This document shows positions 1 to 7,923 of a stretch of DNA of 64,000 bases, piece by piece. This DNA is from Legionella sainthelensi (lineage in GTDB: Bacteria > Pseudomonadota > Gammaproteobacteria > Legionellales > Legionellaceae), in NCBI RefSeq assembly GCF_900637685.1, contig NZ_LR134388.1:124001-188000 (forward strand), read 5' to 3'. The translations under genes were made by a program, and so were the position numbers. Position 1 is the stretch's first letter; the number at the start of each line of letters is the position of its first letter. The notes under the pieces are model-generated. The model searched no databases. It was not told the DNA's origin and saw nothing but the letters and a program-made list of their open reading frames with translations.

Positions 1-2
1 TA

Positions 3-773
3 GTTTATATTGGATTGCCGAACCATTTACATCAAGAATGGATCATTCGTGCCGCTTTAGCAGGGAAGCATATTCTTTGTGAAAAACCTTTAGTCATGAA
101 TGTACATGAGCTACAAGAAGTGATTGCAATTACTGAAGAATCTCGGGTCATTTGCATGGAAGCATTGATGTATCGATCTCATCCTTTGACGCAAAAAATA
201 AAAGAAGTTATTTGCAATAAAAGCATTGGAGAGGTCAAACTATATAATGCGACTTATACTGCAAACATTGCTGAAATCGCCAATCCTATTGCCGGTGGAT
301 GTATTCGTAATCTAGGATGCTACCCCATTTCATTAATACGATTTTTAGCTGATGCTGAACCTATTGAGATAAAAGCAATGGGTAGAACAAATCCTGGCAG
401 TAACAATGATAATCAAGCAAGTATTCTTTTAAAATTTGAAAATAATGCAATGGCAGTGGTATCTACAGCGGATGATATAGAGATGTATTGGCAATTTGAT
501 GTTTATGGGACTGAAGGTCATTTGCAGGTAGTAACGAATCCTTGGCTGCCAACACAAGACAATAATCGGCTTGTACTTTACCGGCATAATGAACCTGCAC
601 TGGAAATTCACGTAGCGGCCGAGGCTTCATTATATACCTATCAAATTGATTTAATGAATCACATGATCCTTAATGAAGATGTATTAAATTCAAAGCGGAT
701 CTCTTTATTAGAGAGTTATGGAACTATTTCTGTTTTAGAAACCTGGCTGCAACAAATAAAAGCGCAGAATTAA
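3..773 (+). CDS. Gfo/Idh/MocA family oxidoreductase, 5'-truncated by window edge
   Basis: This is the C-terminal part of an NAD(P)-dependent sugar- or inositol-type dehydrogenase. The frame is already open at base 3 and reads V-Y-I-G-L-P-N-H, which is the end of the Rossmann domain, so the in-frame TTG at 15 is internal and the true start lies upstream. The family hallmark EKP (in CEKPLVMN), whose Lys contributes to catalysis, lies about 30 residues into the visible part. The remainder matches the alpha/beta substrate domain, including a GGCIRNLGCYPIS stretch typical of the family. The substrate cannot be told from sequence. No gene partner is visible because the next gene is on the opposite strand. 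Confidence 0.85.
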   Translation, partial: VYIGLPNHLHQEWIIRAALAGKHILCEKPLVMNVHELQEVIAITEESRVICMEALMYRSHPLTQKIKEVICNKSIGEVKLYNATYTANIAEIANPIAGGCIRNLGCYPISLIRFLADAEPIEIKAMGRTNPGSNNDNQASILLKFENNAMAVVSTADDIEMYWQFDVYGTEGHLQVVTNPWLPTQDNNRLVLYRHNEPALEIHVAAEASLYTYQIDLMNHMILNEDVLNSKRISLLESYGTISVLETWLQQIKAQN

Positions 774-918
774 TGCCAAGGTCTTCATCAACTTGAATCT
801 CCGTTTTGCACCCAGGCGTCAATTTTTCTTAAGGCGCCTAGGTGCCAGAGCAGAAATCCCTGTTGCAGGAGGCATAATGCCTCTACTCGATCGCAAGAAT
901 CGCTACCCCGAGCTTATG

Positions 919-2529
919 TTATATAGGATTAAGCAATGCATTATCCGTATTTTCTTGATCTGATTCATCATCCCTCGCCGTGTTGTTGTGATGGTTTAGG
1001 TTCACTATGCCTGGTTCAGTAGATGGCCTTTGGGGTTGCATTTTTTTTGCGAATAATCCCATTGCAACAACAAGAGTTGTGGCGGCAACCGCAGTAATAA
1101 CCACCGCGGCAGCCAACGTAATTGGAATCAGGGGTGGAAATGCGATGGCCAGAATACCAACTGCTAATCCGCCAAGACTGATTGCTGATAGTGCTCCCAA
1201 GCATTTCAATTGAAATGAATGATTATGAGAGAATTGGGCATCGAAATTAATCTCATAGTTTCTTCTTGTTTCCTTTTGAAAAGCGTCAATGATCTCGGGT
1301 TGTTTAATATGATTGCTGTGCAGCTTATTAACAAGATTGGCTAAAATTTTTATTTTATGTTCATAACTGACATCAACTAATTCTTGATTATATTCATCAA
1401 TAATGCTTCGAATTTCTCTCGGTAATTCATCAAACTTTGGCTCACCTTTTTTGAAATGAGCTAAATAGTTCGTATCAATTGAATCAAGGGGTTTGGGGGT
1501 AATTCCTGCATTTCTCATTAAATCTCGAGCTTTTTGATTGAGCTCTGATAAAGTGATTTGAACTTTAGCCATGTAGGCATCGTATAAAGCCGGATCGGTT
1601 ACGCCAAATTTTTCCAGTGCATTAGTGGAGCAAAAAGCAGTAATCCCACCTTGCTCGAGTAGGAACCGGGAATATCCTGCGCAATTATGATACCTACTAA
1701 AAAATTTATAATAGGTTTCTTTGACTCCTCGATGTACAATATCTTTTGGATCTTCAAATTTTTTTATACCATTTTCTATTCCTTGTACATTTAATCCGAA
1801 TAAATTTAAATGCTCAAGGTAGTCATTTTTATCGTCTAAGGTAAGTGAATTTCCTAACGGTAAAACCCATTCCTTAAGAGGCAATTTGCCGTACATAGTA
1901 TCTTCATCAGCACCATCAACGTCAATTCCCAGGCCTTTTTGAGCTTTTAGTTGTTCTACAAACTCTAAAATAATATATTTCTTTTCAAGAGCCGTCCTCT
2001 CTTCTCGTAGTTTCTCTATCAGAGGATGTAATGCCTCATGTGTTTCGGCTTGGGTTAATGATTCAGTGCGTTTTTCTGAACCAGTTTTAGCTTCAATCCC
2101 TGCTTGTCTTAAGACCTCAATGTCATCGTCATCATAACCATCCTCTAAATCTTCATCATCATCAAATGCGTGGTGCTCGATCATGATTTGATAAAGCGAT
2201 TTCAGTAATTCAACCTGGTCTTCACGAATATAAAGTGAACAATCCTCCCAAAAATCATCAATAAGGGAGGGATGTTTTCTTTTTTTATTATCAAAATAAG
2301 TATTAATAAAATCTTTAAGAGTTTCTGGGACAATGTTTGAGGTACATTGTAACTCCGGATCGCTATCATGTGTCAGAGCTCGGAATTTGTCAGAATGCAG
2401 TAGATTTTCTTCCTCATCATACTTTGGAGAAAATGTGCCATCCTTATAAGTATGTTCGCCTTGAGTCACATTAAGCGCAATATGATTCGCGCTCCAATAG
2501 TATACCGTAACACCTTTCAAGTATCTCAT
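919..2529 (-). CDS. Hypothetical protein with C-terminal membrane hairpin, effector-like
   Basis: I do not recognise this 536-residue protein. It has no signal peptide. Residues 1-440 are soluble and charged, with a run of acidic residues near 125-140 (DDDEDLEDGYDDDD). Residues about 441-491 are a long Ala/Val/Ile-rich hydrophobic stretch long enough for two membrane helices. The last ~45 residues are polar and acidic (DDESDQEN). The start is supported by AGGG six bases before the ATG. A late hydrophobic hairpin plus an acidic C-terminus in a Legionella-like genome fits a translocated Dot/Icm substrate, but that is inference only. It stands alone on the minus strand. Confidence 0.75.
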   Translation of the reverse strand: MRYLKGVTVYYWSANHIALNVTQGEHTYKDGTFSPKYDEEENLLHSDKFRALTHDSDPELQCTSNIVPETLKDFINTYFDNKKRKHPSLIDDFWEDCSLYIREDQVELLKSLYQIMIEHHAFDDDEDLEDGYDDDDIEVLRQAGIEAKTGSEKRTESLTQAETHEALHPLIEKLREERTALEKKYIILEFVEQLKAQKGLGIDVDGADEDTMYGKLPLKEWVLPLGNSLTLDDKNDYLEHLNLFGLNVQGIENGIKKFEDPKDIVHRGVKETYYKFFSRYHNCAGYSRFLLEQGGITAFCSTNALEKFGVTDPALYDAYMAKVQITLSELNQKARDLMRNAGITPKPLDSIDTNYLAHFKKGEPKFDELPREIRSIIDEYNQELVDVSYEHKIKILANLVNKLHSNHIKQPEIIDAFQKETRRNYEINFDAQFSHNHSFQLKCLGALSAISLGGLAVGILAIAFPPLIPITLAAAVVITAVAATTLVVAMGLFAKKMQPQRPSTEPGIVNLNHHNNTARDDESDQENTDNALLNPI

Positions 2530-2688
2530 TTGAAACCCTATAAAATTGTTATGTAGGCGTCTATTGTATTTGATTTATATTAAGGCAGTATGATCAAGGC
2601 ATGATAAAAATAAATAATGTATGAAAAAAGCCAATAAGAGTATTACTATTACAGTACTAATGAGCAAGATGTTCGTATGTATAGTCAG

Positions 2689-3471
2689 CTAGCTCAGTAT
2701 ACTTCTTCCGCCATCAACTTTAAGAATTTGTCCGGTGATATAAGGATTTTCAGCTAAGGCTAAAATAGCTTGAGCAATGTATTCTGGATTGCCATGCTTT
2801 TTTAAAGGTATTTTTGTAATAATTTTTTCTTGTATTTCTGGCGTTAATGTATTGGAGTTCTCTGGCCAGATGATCGCTCCCGGAGCAATTGCATTCACTC
2901 TGATTTCAGGAGCGAATTCGCGCGCTAAGCTTTTTGTTTGCATTTCCAAGGCCGCTTTGCTTTGGCAATAGGCAGAGTATCCTTTCAGGGGATTTTCCGC
3001 ATGGATGTCAGTCACATTGATAATGGATCCGGATTGCTTTGCTAGTAAAGGACGGGCGGCAAGACTTAATAAAAATGGGATTTTGACATGAATATCGAAC
3101 AAAGCATTCCAATCAGGTGAGCTAAAGGATGTCATTTCGGTGCGTAGGAAAAGAGATGCATTGTTCACGAGTAAATCCAACCGCCCAGCCCAATCATTTA
3201 CTGCAGTCATAATGTCTTCAGCAGCGCGAGGATCAAGTAATTCTTTTTGTACCACAAAAACACTGTTTGTACGTTGGGTATTTAGGCCTTTTGCAAGAAG
3301 TTGGGCTTCTTGCAATGATTGATGACAATGGATAATTACTTTATATCCTCTGTCATGTAACTTTTGGACTATTGCGGCACCAACACGGCGCGCCCCACCT
3401 GTAACTAAAGCCAGCTTTGCTTCTTGTGTTTTTTCGAATTTCAAGGTATTTTTCCTAGATTTTTTAGTCAT
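2689..3471 (-). CDS. folM: Pteridine reductase-like short-chain dehydrogenase (FolM type)
   Basis: NAD(P)H-dependent SDR of 260 residues. The cofactor loop reads TGGARRVG, the TGxxxRxG form characteristic of pteridine reductases, and the catalytic YxxxK is in YSAYCQSKAAL. NNAS follows the third Rossmann strand as expected. FolM-type enzymes reduce dihydropterins or dihydrofolate to the tetrahydro form. I place the start at the ATG at 3471 (MTKKSRKN) because upstream in-frame sequence does not look like SDR and overlaps the divergent gene. Only 7 bases separate this start from the divergent methyltransferase start at 3479, so the two promoters must lie inside each other's coding regions or 5' ends. 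The PTPS homologue two genes away strengthens the pterin assignment. Confidence 0.82.
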   Translation of the reverse strand: MTKKSRKNTLKFEKTQEAKLALVTGGARRVGAAIVQKLHDRGYKVIIHCHQSLQEAQLLAKGLNTQRTNSVFVVQKELLDPRAAEDIMTAVNDWAGRLDLLVNNASLFLRTEMTSFSSPDWNALFDIHVKIPFLLSLAARPLLAKQSGSIINVTDIHAENPLKGYSAYCQSKAALEMQTKSLAREFAPEIRVNAIAPGAIIWPENSNTLTPEIQEKIITKIPLKKHGNPEYIAQAILALAENPYITGQILKVDGGRSILS

Positions 3472-3478
3472 TTTCGTT

Positions 3479-4591
3479 ATGAGTATACTACAAACACTAC
3501 AAGAACAGCTGACCCAACGCCAAGCGATTCCTTTTGTAGAATTCATGCAACTCGCATTGTATGCTCCAAGTGAAGGTTATTATAGTTCGGGATTGCAAAA
3601 ATTAGGGAAGCATGGCGATTTTATCACTGCTCCTGAATTAACACCTTTGTTTGGCAAGACTTTAGCAAATCAATGCCTGCAAGTGTTCGATGTCCTTGAT
3701 TCACCTTCAATCTTTGAGTTTGGCGCGGGTTCTGGTGCACTTTGTGTTTCTATATTAGAGCATCTTGCAGAACATAATTCTTTGCCCAAAGCCTATTACA
3801 TCCTTGAGGTCAGTGCTAATTTAAGTCATCGCCAACGTGAAATGATTGCGCAAAAAATTCCTCATTTAGCGTATCTTGTCACTTGGCTGGATCGTTGGCC
3901 AGAAACCCCGTTTAATGGCGTGGTTTTGGCGAATGAAGTCCTTGATGCCATGCCTGTGCATCGTTTTATGAACACCGAACACGGGATTATGGAAAGTTAT
4001 GTGCGTCTAAACGAACATCAACAATTGATTGAGATTTTCAAACCTTGCCAAAATCAGCGTTTGCAACACTATATAAATCACAAAATAACTTCGCTAGGTG
4101 TCCCTTATCTTTCAGAGGTCAATCTCTTTATTGATGATTGGATTTTGAATAATTATCGTATGCTGAAGCAAGGTGTTGTTTTTTTGATTGATTATGGGTT
4201 TCCACGCCATGAGTATTATCATCCCGATCGAAATCAGGGAACTTTGATGTGTCATTATCAGCATCATAGTCATTCAAATCCTTTATTGCATCTTGGAGAG
4301 CAAGATATTACTGCACATGTAGACTTTACCCATGTAGCAGAGGCCGGACAACAAGCAGGTTTTCATATTGCAGGTTATACCAATCAAGCCTCTTTTTTGC
4401 TGGCCAATGGTTTGTTAAGCTTTATTCATTCGTCGACAAGTGAATTAGAACAGATGCGCGCAAAACAAGCGATAAAACAGTTGACACAACCCAGTGAAAT
4501 GGGTGAGTTGTTTAAAGTAATCGCATTGAGCAAAGAGATGGATGTTGCTTTCCATGGATTTCAACTAAATGATAAACGAGTGAGTTTATGA
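3479..4591 (+). CDS. MidA/NDUFAF7-type class I SAM-dependent methyltransferase
   Basis: 370 residues, the usual length for the DUF185/COG1565 family. The N-terminus has the typical FVEFMQLALYAPSEGYYSSG, and the SAM-binding motif I reads FEFGAGSGALC. ANEVLDAMPVHRF, strongly conserved in this family, is present. The eukaryotic relative NDUFAF7 methylates an arginine of a complex I subunit; the bacterial substrate is not established. It overlaps the next gene by ATGA (4 bases), implying translational coupling with the PTPS-family enzyme, and diverges from folM with a 7-base gap. No signal peptide or membrane segment is visible, so it should be cytoplasmic. Confidence 0.85.
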   Translation: MSILQTLQEQLTQRQAIPFVEFMQLALYAPSEGYYSSGLQKLGKHGDFITAPELTPLFGKTLANQCLQVFDVLDSPSIFEFGAGSGALCVSILEHLAEHNSLPKAYYILEVSANLSHRQREMIAQKIPHLAYLVTWLDRWPETPFNGVVLANEVLDAMPVHRFMNTEHGIMESYVRLNEHQQLIEIFKPCQNQRLQHYINHKITSLGVPYLSEVNLFIDDWILNNYRMLKQGVVFLIDYGFPRHEYYHPDRNQGTLMCHYQHHSHSNPLLHLGEQDITAHVDFTHVAEAGQQAGFHIAGYTNQASFLLANGLLSFIHSSTSELEQMRAKQAIKQLTQPSEMGELFKVIALSKEMDVAFHGFQLNDKRVSL

Positions 4592-5094
4592 ACGAAAAAA
4601 AATATCTTACTACTGTAGAACTGCAAAAAGAATCGATGAAGTTTTCTGCTGGTCATACTACAATCTTCTCTGCCACCGAAAGAGAACCATTGCATGGTCA
4701 TATGTATGGAGTCTATCTTGCATTGACTACCTGGGTTGAAGAAAATGGGATGACCTTTGATTACCGTTATTATAAAGAGCGCATCCATAAATTATGTCGT
4801 TATTTGAACCAAACTTTTTTGATGCCGCAATTTTCCCCTTTTTTAGAATATGCTGAAGATGACGCATATTATTATTTTACGTTCAACTATAAAAAAATTC
4901 CTTTTCTTAAGGAAGATGTCACTTTATTACCAGTAACCAATATTACCGTCGAAGAGCTTTCAAAGTGGTTTGTTCATGAGTTAATTCAAGATAAAGATGA
5001 ATTGGATAGGCATCGCATTGAGAAGGTAGTAGTCAAGGTTTTCTCTGCTCCTGGACAATCCGCCAGCCATGAATGGCAAAGAGCGGATGAATAA
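4588..5094 (+). CDS. 6-pyruvoyltetrahydropterin synthase family protein, Glu-type (PTPS-III-like)
   Basis: 168-residue T-fold enzyme acting on dihydroneopterin triphosphate-type substrates. The zinc-binding histidines are visible: H23 in FSAGH and H36/H38 in LHGH. In QueD and canonical PTPS a catalytic Cys sits just ahead of HGH (C-G-R-L-H-G-H in E. coli QueD). Here the segment is E33-P-L-H-G-H with no Cys, matching the E-x-x-H-G-H motif described for PTPS-III, which makes 6-hydroxymethyldihydropterin and can replace FolB in folate synthesis. I therefore prefer a folate/pterin role over queuosine, consistent with the nearby FolM-like reductase. The gene starts inside the stop of the methyltransferase gene (ATGA). 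The name QueD would be the default automatic call. Confidence 0.78.
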   Translation: MNEKKYLTTVELQKESMKFSAGHTTIFSATEREPLHGHMYGVYLALTTWVEENGMTFDYRYYKERIHKLCRYLNQTFLMPQFSPFLEYAEDDAYYYFTFNYKKIPFLKEDVTLLPVTNITVEELSKWFVHELIQDKDELDRHRIEKVVVKVFSAPGQSASHEWQRADE

Positions 5095-5150
5095 ATTTCT
5101 TCTGCAAGTGATTGCAGAGCTAAAAATGCCAGAAGATAAGGAGCGCACCT

Positions 5151-7376
5151 ATGAAGTTAGGTAAGGATTTAAGCACCTTATCGGCACATCAAATGACAGT
5201 CAATACTGTTTATCAAGTGTGTGTCCCCCATACCAACCGAGATTATTTTGATTATATTGCCGATGAATTTTCTCCCCGTATCGGTGCCCGCGTTTGGGTT
5301 CCGTTTCGCAAACAAACACGGCTTGGAATTGTAATCAGCGCGAATGACTCGTTGCAGGATAGTGTATTATTAAAAAACATCAGCGCTATTATTGATGAAG
5401 AGTCTGTAATTGATGAAAAAATATTGACTTTATGTTCGTGGATAGGAAGTTATTACCAATCACCCTTATCGGAAGTATTACCTTTGGCTTTACCCAAAAA
5501 ATATCGCTTGGGCCACGCCTGCCAATTGCCTATGGGAGATTTTTATCAATTAGCATTACCTTTGGATGAGGCTAAAACACGTATTTCTGCTCGTGCGCAT
5601 AAACAGCTAGAACTTATCGAATTTTTAAGTACGCAACACGAGCCTGTTGCTCAACGCGATTTAACTCAAAAAGGATTTAATACCAATCAATTGGGGCACT
5701 TACTCGCCGCACAAATTCTTTCTCAATCGCAACAAGTCTTACTTCCTCAACCAGCAAAAATTTCACCATTACCGCCATTGATGCTGAATTCAGAACAAGC
5801 GGCTGCTGTCACGACGATTAAAGAACAGCTAAATCATTATCAATGCTTTTTATTACAAGGAGTTACGGGCAGTGGTAAGACGGAAGTTTATTTGCAGGTG
5901 ATTGCTGAAGTTTTGGGGCAAGAGAAGCAAGTTTTAGTTTTGGTTCCTGAAATTGGGTTAACGCCACAATTAGTAGCCCGTTTTACGGCGCGTTTTCAAC
6001 AAGCTATTGCAGTGATCCATTCTGGATTAAATGAATCTGAACGACAAATTTCTTGGCAATTGGCAAAAGAAAATAAAGCGAAGATAGTCATCGGAACTAG
6101 AGCTTCTATTTTCACTCCAATGCCTGCTTTAGGGCTAATTGTGGTTGATGAAGAGCATGATCCTTCTTTAAAACAAATGGAAGGGGTGCGTTACTCGGCT
6201 CGTGATACGGCATTAATGCGGGCAAATTTGGCAAATATTCCCATCATCTTGGGTTCAGCCACACCAAGTCTTGAAAGCATCTATAATAGCAAACAGCAAA
6301 AATATAAATTGTTGCGCTTAACTCATAAAGCGTTATCGACAACGCCATTGCATTACCAACTCGTAGATCTGCGCTCTCAAGTAGTGCAACATGGTTTAGC
6401 AACCCCAACCTTGCATGTGATCCAAGAACACCTGCAAAAAAAAAATCAGGTTTTGGTATTTATTAATCGCCGTGGTTTTGCGCCAGTATTGTTATGCCAT
6501 CAATGTGGCTGGATGGTTGATTGTCGTGCTTGCGATAGCCATTTGACGCTCCATAAACAAATAGGGCAGATGATTTGTCATCATTGTGGTTTGACGCAAA
6601 AAAAGCCTGGGCATTGCTCGAATTGCCAAGGCACGGAGTTGATTCCCGTAGGAGCAGGTACCCAGCGTATTCATGAATTTTTGGGCATGTATTTTCCTCA
6701 TGTAGAAGTTGTGCGTATCGACCGCGACGCAGTGCGTAAAAAGAATTCTATGGACGAACATTTAGATAAAATCCATAGTGGCGAGGCTCAGCTGATTGTT
6801 GGCACGCAAATGTTGGCAAAAGGTCACCATTTTCCGCGCCTGTCTTTGGTAGTGGTTCTCGATGCGGATGCCGGACTGTACAACCAAGATTTCCGTGCTC
6901 TGGAGCATTTAGGACAATTACTAACCCAGGTTTCAGGTCGTGCAGGACGTGCAGATTCTGCAGGACACGTTTTAATTCAAACCCACATGCCGGATCATCC
7001 CTTACTTAACTTGTTGATTCAGCAGGGCTATGATCATTTTGCAGATGTTTTATTAACCATGCGTCAGCAAGCCGAAATGCCACCGTTTCATTATCTGGCA
7101 GTAGTCCGGGCGCAGGGAAAAGCAGCAACAAATGTATCCAAATTTTTACATGCGGTTAAAGAGCAAATAAAAACGTCCGCTATGATCGTTATGGGGCCTG
7201 CACCAGCGCCTATGCCACGTAAAGCCAATCAGTATCGGATGCAATTATTGATCAAATCATCTTCAAGAAAAGTTCTAAAAAATGCTTTAACCCAATTGCG
7301 TGAAGAGCTTACAAAAAATAAATTAAGTAATGGTATACGCTGGAATATAGATGTGGACCCTATAGATTTATCTTAA
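5151..7376 (+). CDS. priA: Primosomal replication restart helicase PriA
   Basis: 741 residues, close to the E. coli length. PriA reloads the replicative helicase at stalled forks. The N-terminal DNA-binding domain covers roughly residues 1-200. The Walker A motif GVTGSGKTEVY is near residue 240 and the DEEH box (VVDEEHDP) near 332. Eight zinc-binding Cys in CxxC pairs occupy about 449-497 (CHQCGWMVDCRAC, CHHCG, CSNC), inserted between the helicase lobes as expected. The start at 5151 has a strong AAGGAG Shine-Dalgarno about 8 bases upstream; the next Met (residue 15) does not. It follows the PTPS gene by 56 bases and probably shares its transcript. Confidence 0.95.
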   Translation: MKLGKDLSTLSAHQMTVNTVYQVCVPHTNRDYFDYIADEFSPRIGARVWVPFRKQTRLGIVISANDSLQDSVLLKNISAIIDEESVIDEKILTLCSWIGSYYQSPLSEVLPLALPKKYRLGHACQLPMGDFYQLALPLDEAKTRISARAHKQLELIEFLSTQHEPVAQRDLTQKGFNTNQLGHLLAAQILSQSQQVLLPQPAKISPLPPLMLNSEQAAAVTTIKEQLNHYQCFLLQGVTGSGKTEVYLQVIAEVLGQEKQVLVLVPEIGLTPQLVARFTARFQQAIAVIHSGLNESERQISWQLAKENKAKIVIGTRASIFTPMPALGLIVVDEEHDPSLKQMEGVRYSARDTALMRANLANIPIILGSATPSLESIYNSKQQKYKLLRLTHKALSTTPLHYQLVDLRSQVVQHGLATPTLHVIQEHLQKKNQVLVFINRRGFAPVLLCHQCGWMVDCRACDSHLTLHKQIGQMICHHCGLTQKKPGHCSNCQGTELIPVGAGTQRIHEFLGMYFPHVEVVRIDRDAVRKKNSMDEHLDKIHSGEAQLIVGTQMLAKGHHFPRLSLVVVLDADAGLYNQDFRALEHLGQLLTQVSGRAGRADSAGHVLIQTHMPDHPLLNLLIQQGYDHFADVLLTMRQQAEMPPFHYLAVVRAQGKAATNVSKFLHAVKEQIKTSAMIVMGPAPAPMPRKANQYRMQLLIKSSSRKVLKNALTQLREELTKNKLSNGIRWNIDVDPIDLS

Positions 7377-7400
7377 TAAAATATCAAATTGGAATCAAAA

Positions 7401-7808
7401 ATGAATGAGCAAAAAGTTGAAATACATAAAAAAGTGTTCTCTATTGCATGGGGCGACATGGATGCCCTAGGGCATGTAAATAATGCACGATATTTTGAGT
7501 ATTTTCAGGAAGCGCGTATTGAATGGTTAAGAGACTTAAATATTAATATGACGGAAAACACTGGTCCCGTAGTGATTCATGTGGCGTGTACTTTTCTAAA
7601 ACCGGTGGTTTACCCTGCTAGGGTTACTTTATGTTCTAAAATTCATAGTCTTGGTAATTCCAGTATGGTGATGGATCATGAGCTTTATCACAATGAAGTC
7701 CTTATGGCGCATGGTAGCTGTAAAATTGTTTGGGTGGATTATACGCAAAATAAATCAGTCCCATTACCTGATATCTTTCGTACTCTTTATGCAATACCAC
7801 ACCATTGA
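7401..7808 (+). CDS. Hot-dog fold acyl-CoA thioesterase (YbgC/4HBT family)
   Basis: 135-residue single hot-dog domain. The active-site segment WGDMDALGHVNNARYFEYF carries the Asp (GDMDALGH) and the HVNNxxYFxY motif of 4-hydroxybenzoyl-CoA-type thioesterases. These cleave short or branched acyl-CoA thioesters; the physiological substrate is uncertain. The in-frame TTG at 7389 is ignored in favour of the ATG at 7401, which places the motif at the usual distance from the N-terminus. It follows priA by 24 bases and is the last gene before a strong hairpin. Confidence 0.82.
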   Translation: MNEQKVEIHKKVFSIAWGDMDALGHVNNARYFEYFQEARIEWLRDLNINMTENTGPVVIHVACTFLKPVVYPARVTLCSKIHSLGNSSMVMDHELYHNEVLMAHGSCKIVWVDYTQNKSVPLPDIFRTLYAIPHH

Positions 7809-7874
7809 AAAATAGTTCGGGCTCATTAGATATTTATTATGCTTCAATGAGTGTATTACGTTATCGCGGAATTT

Positions 7875-7914
7875 GATCTGACAGGACCTCCTGAAAAACT
7901 GGAGCTGTCAGATC
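7875..7914. terminator. Hairpin between convergent genes, probable bidirectional terminator
   Basis: Perfect 10-base inverted repeat GATCTGACAG (7875-7884) / CTGTCAGATC (7905-7914), with an inner CTCC/GGAG pairing that lengthens the stem. It sits between the thioesterase gene ending at 7808 and the convergent repeat-protein gene ending at 7924. There is no long T-run, so the call rests on stem strength and position. Confidence 0.6.
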
Positions 7915-7923
7915 GCGTTTGAA

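Noticed and set aside
782..918. Short inverted repeats (GAGGCA/TGCCTC) after the first gene
   Set aside because: Stem of 6 with a 3-base loop and no T-run; not convincing as terminator or RNA gene.
5087..5164. 25-codon ORF linking the PTPS stop and the priA start by overlaps
   Set aside because: No ribosome-binding site of its own and no recognisable product; probably chance.
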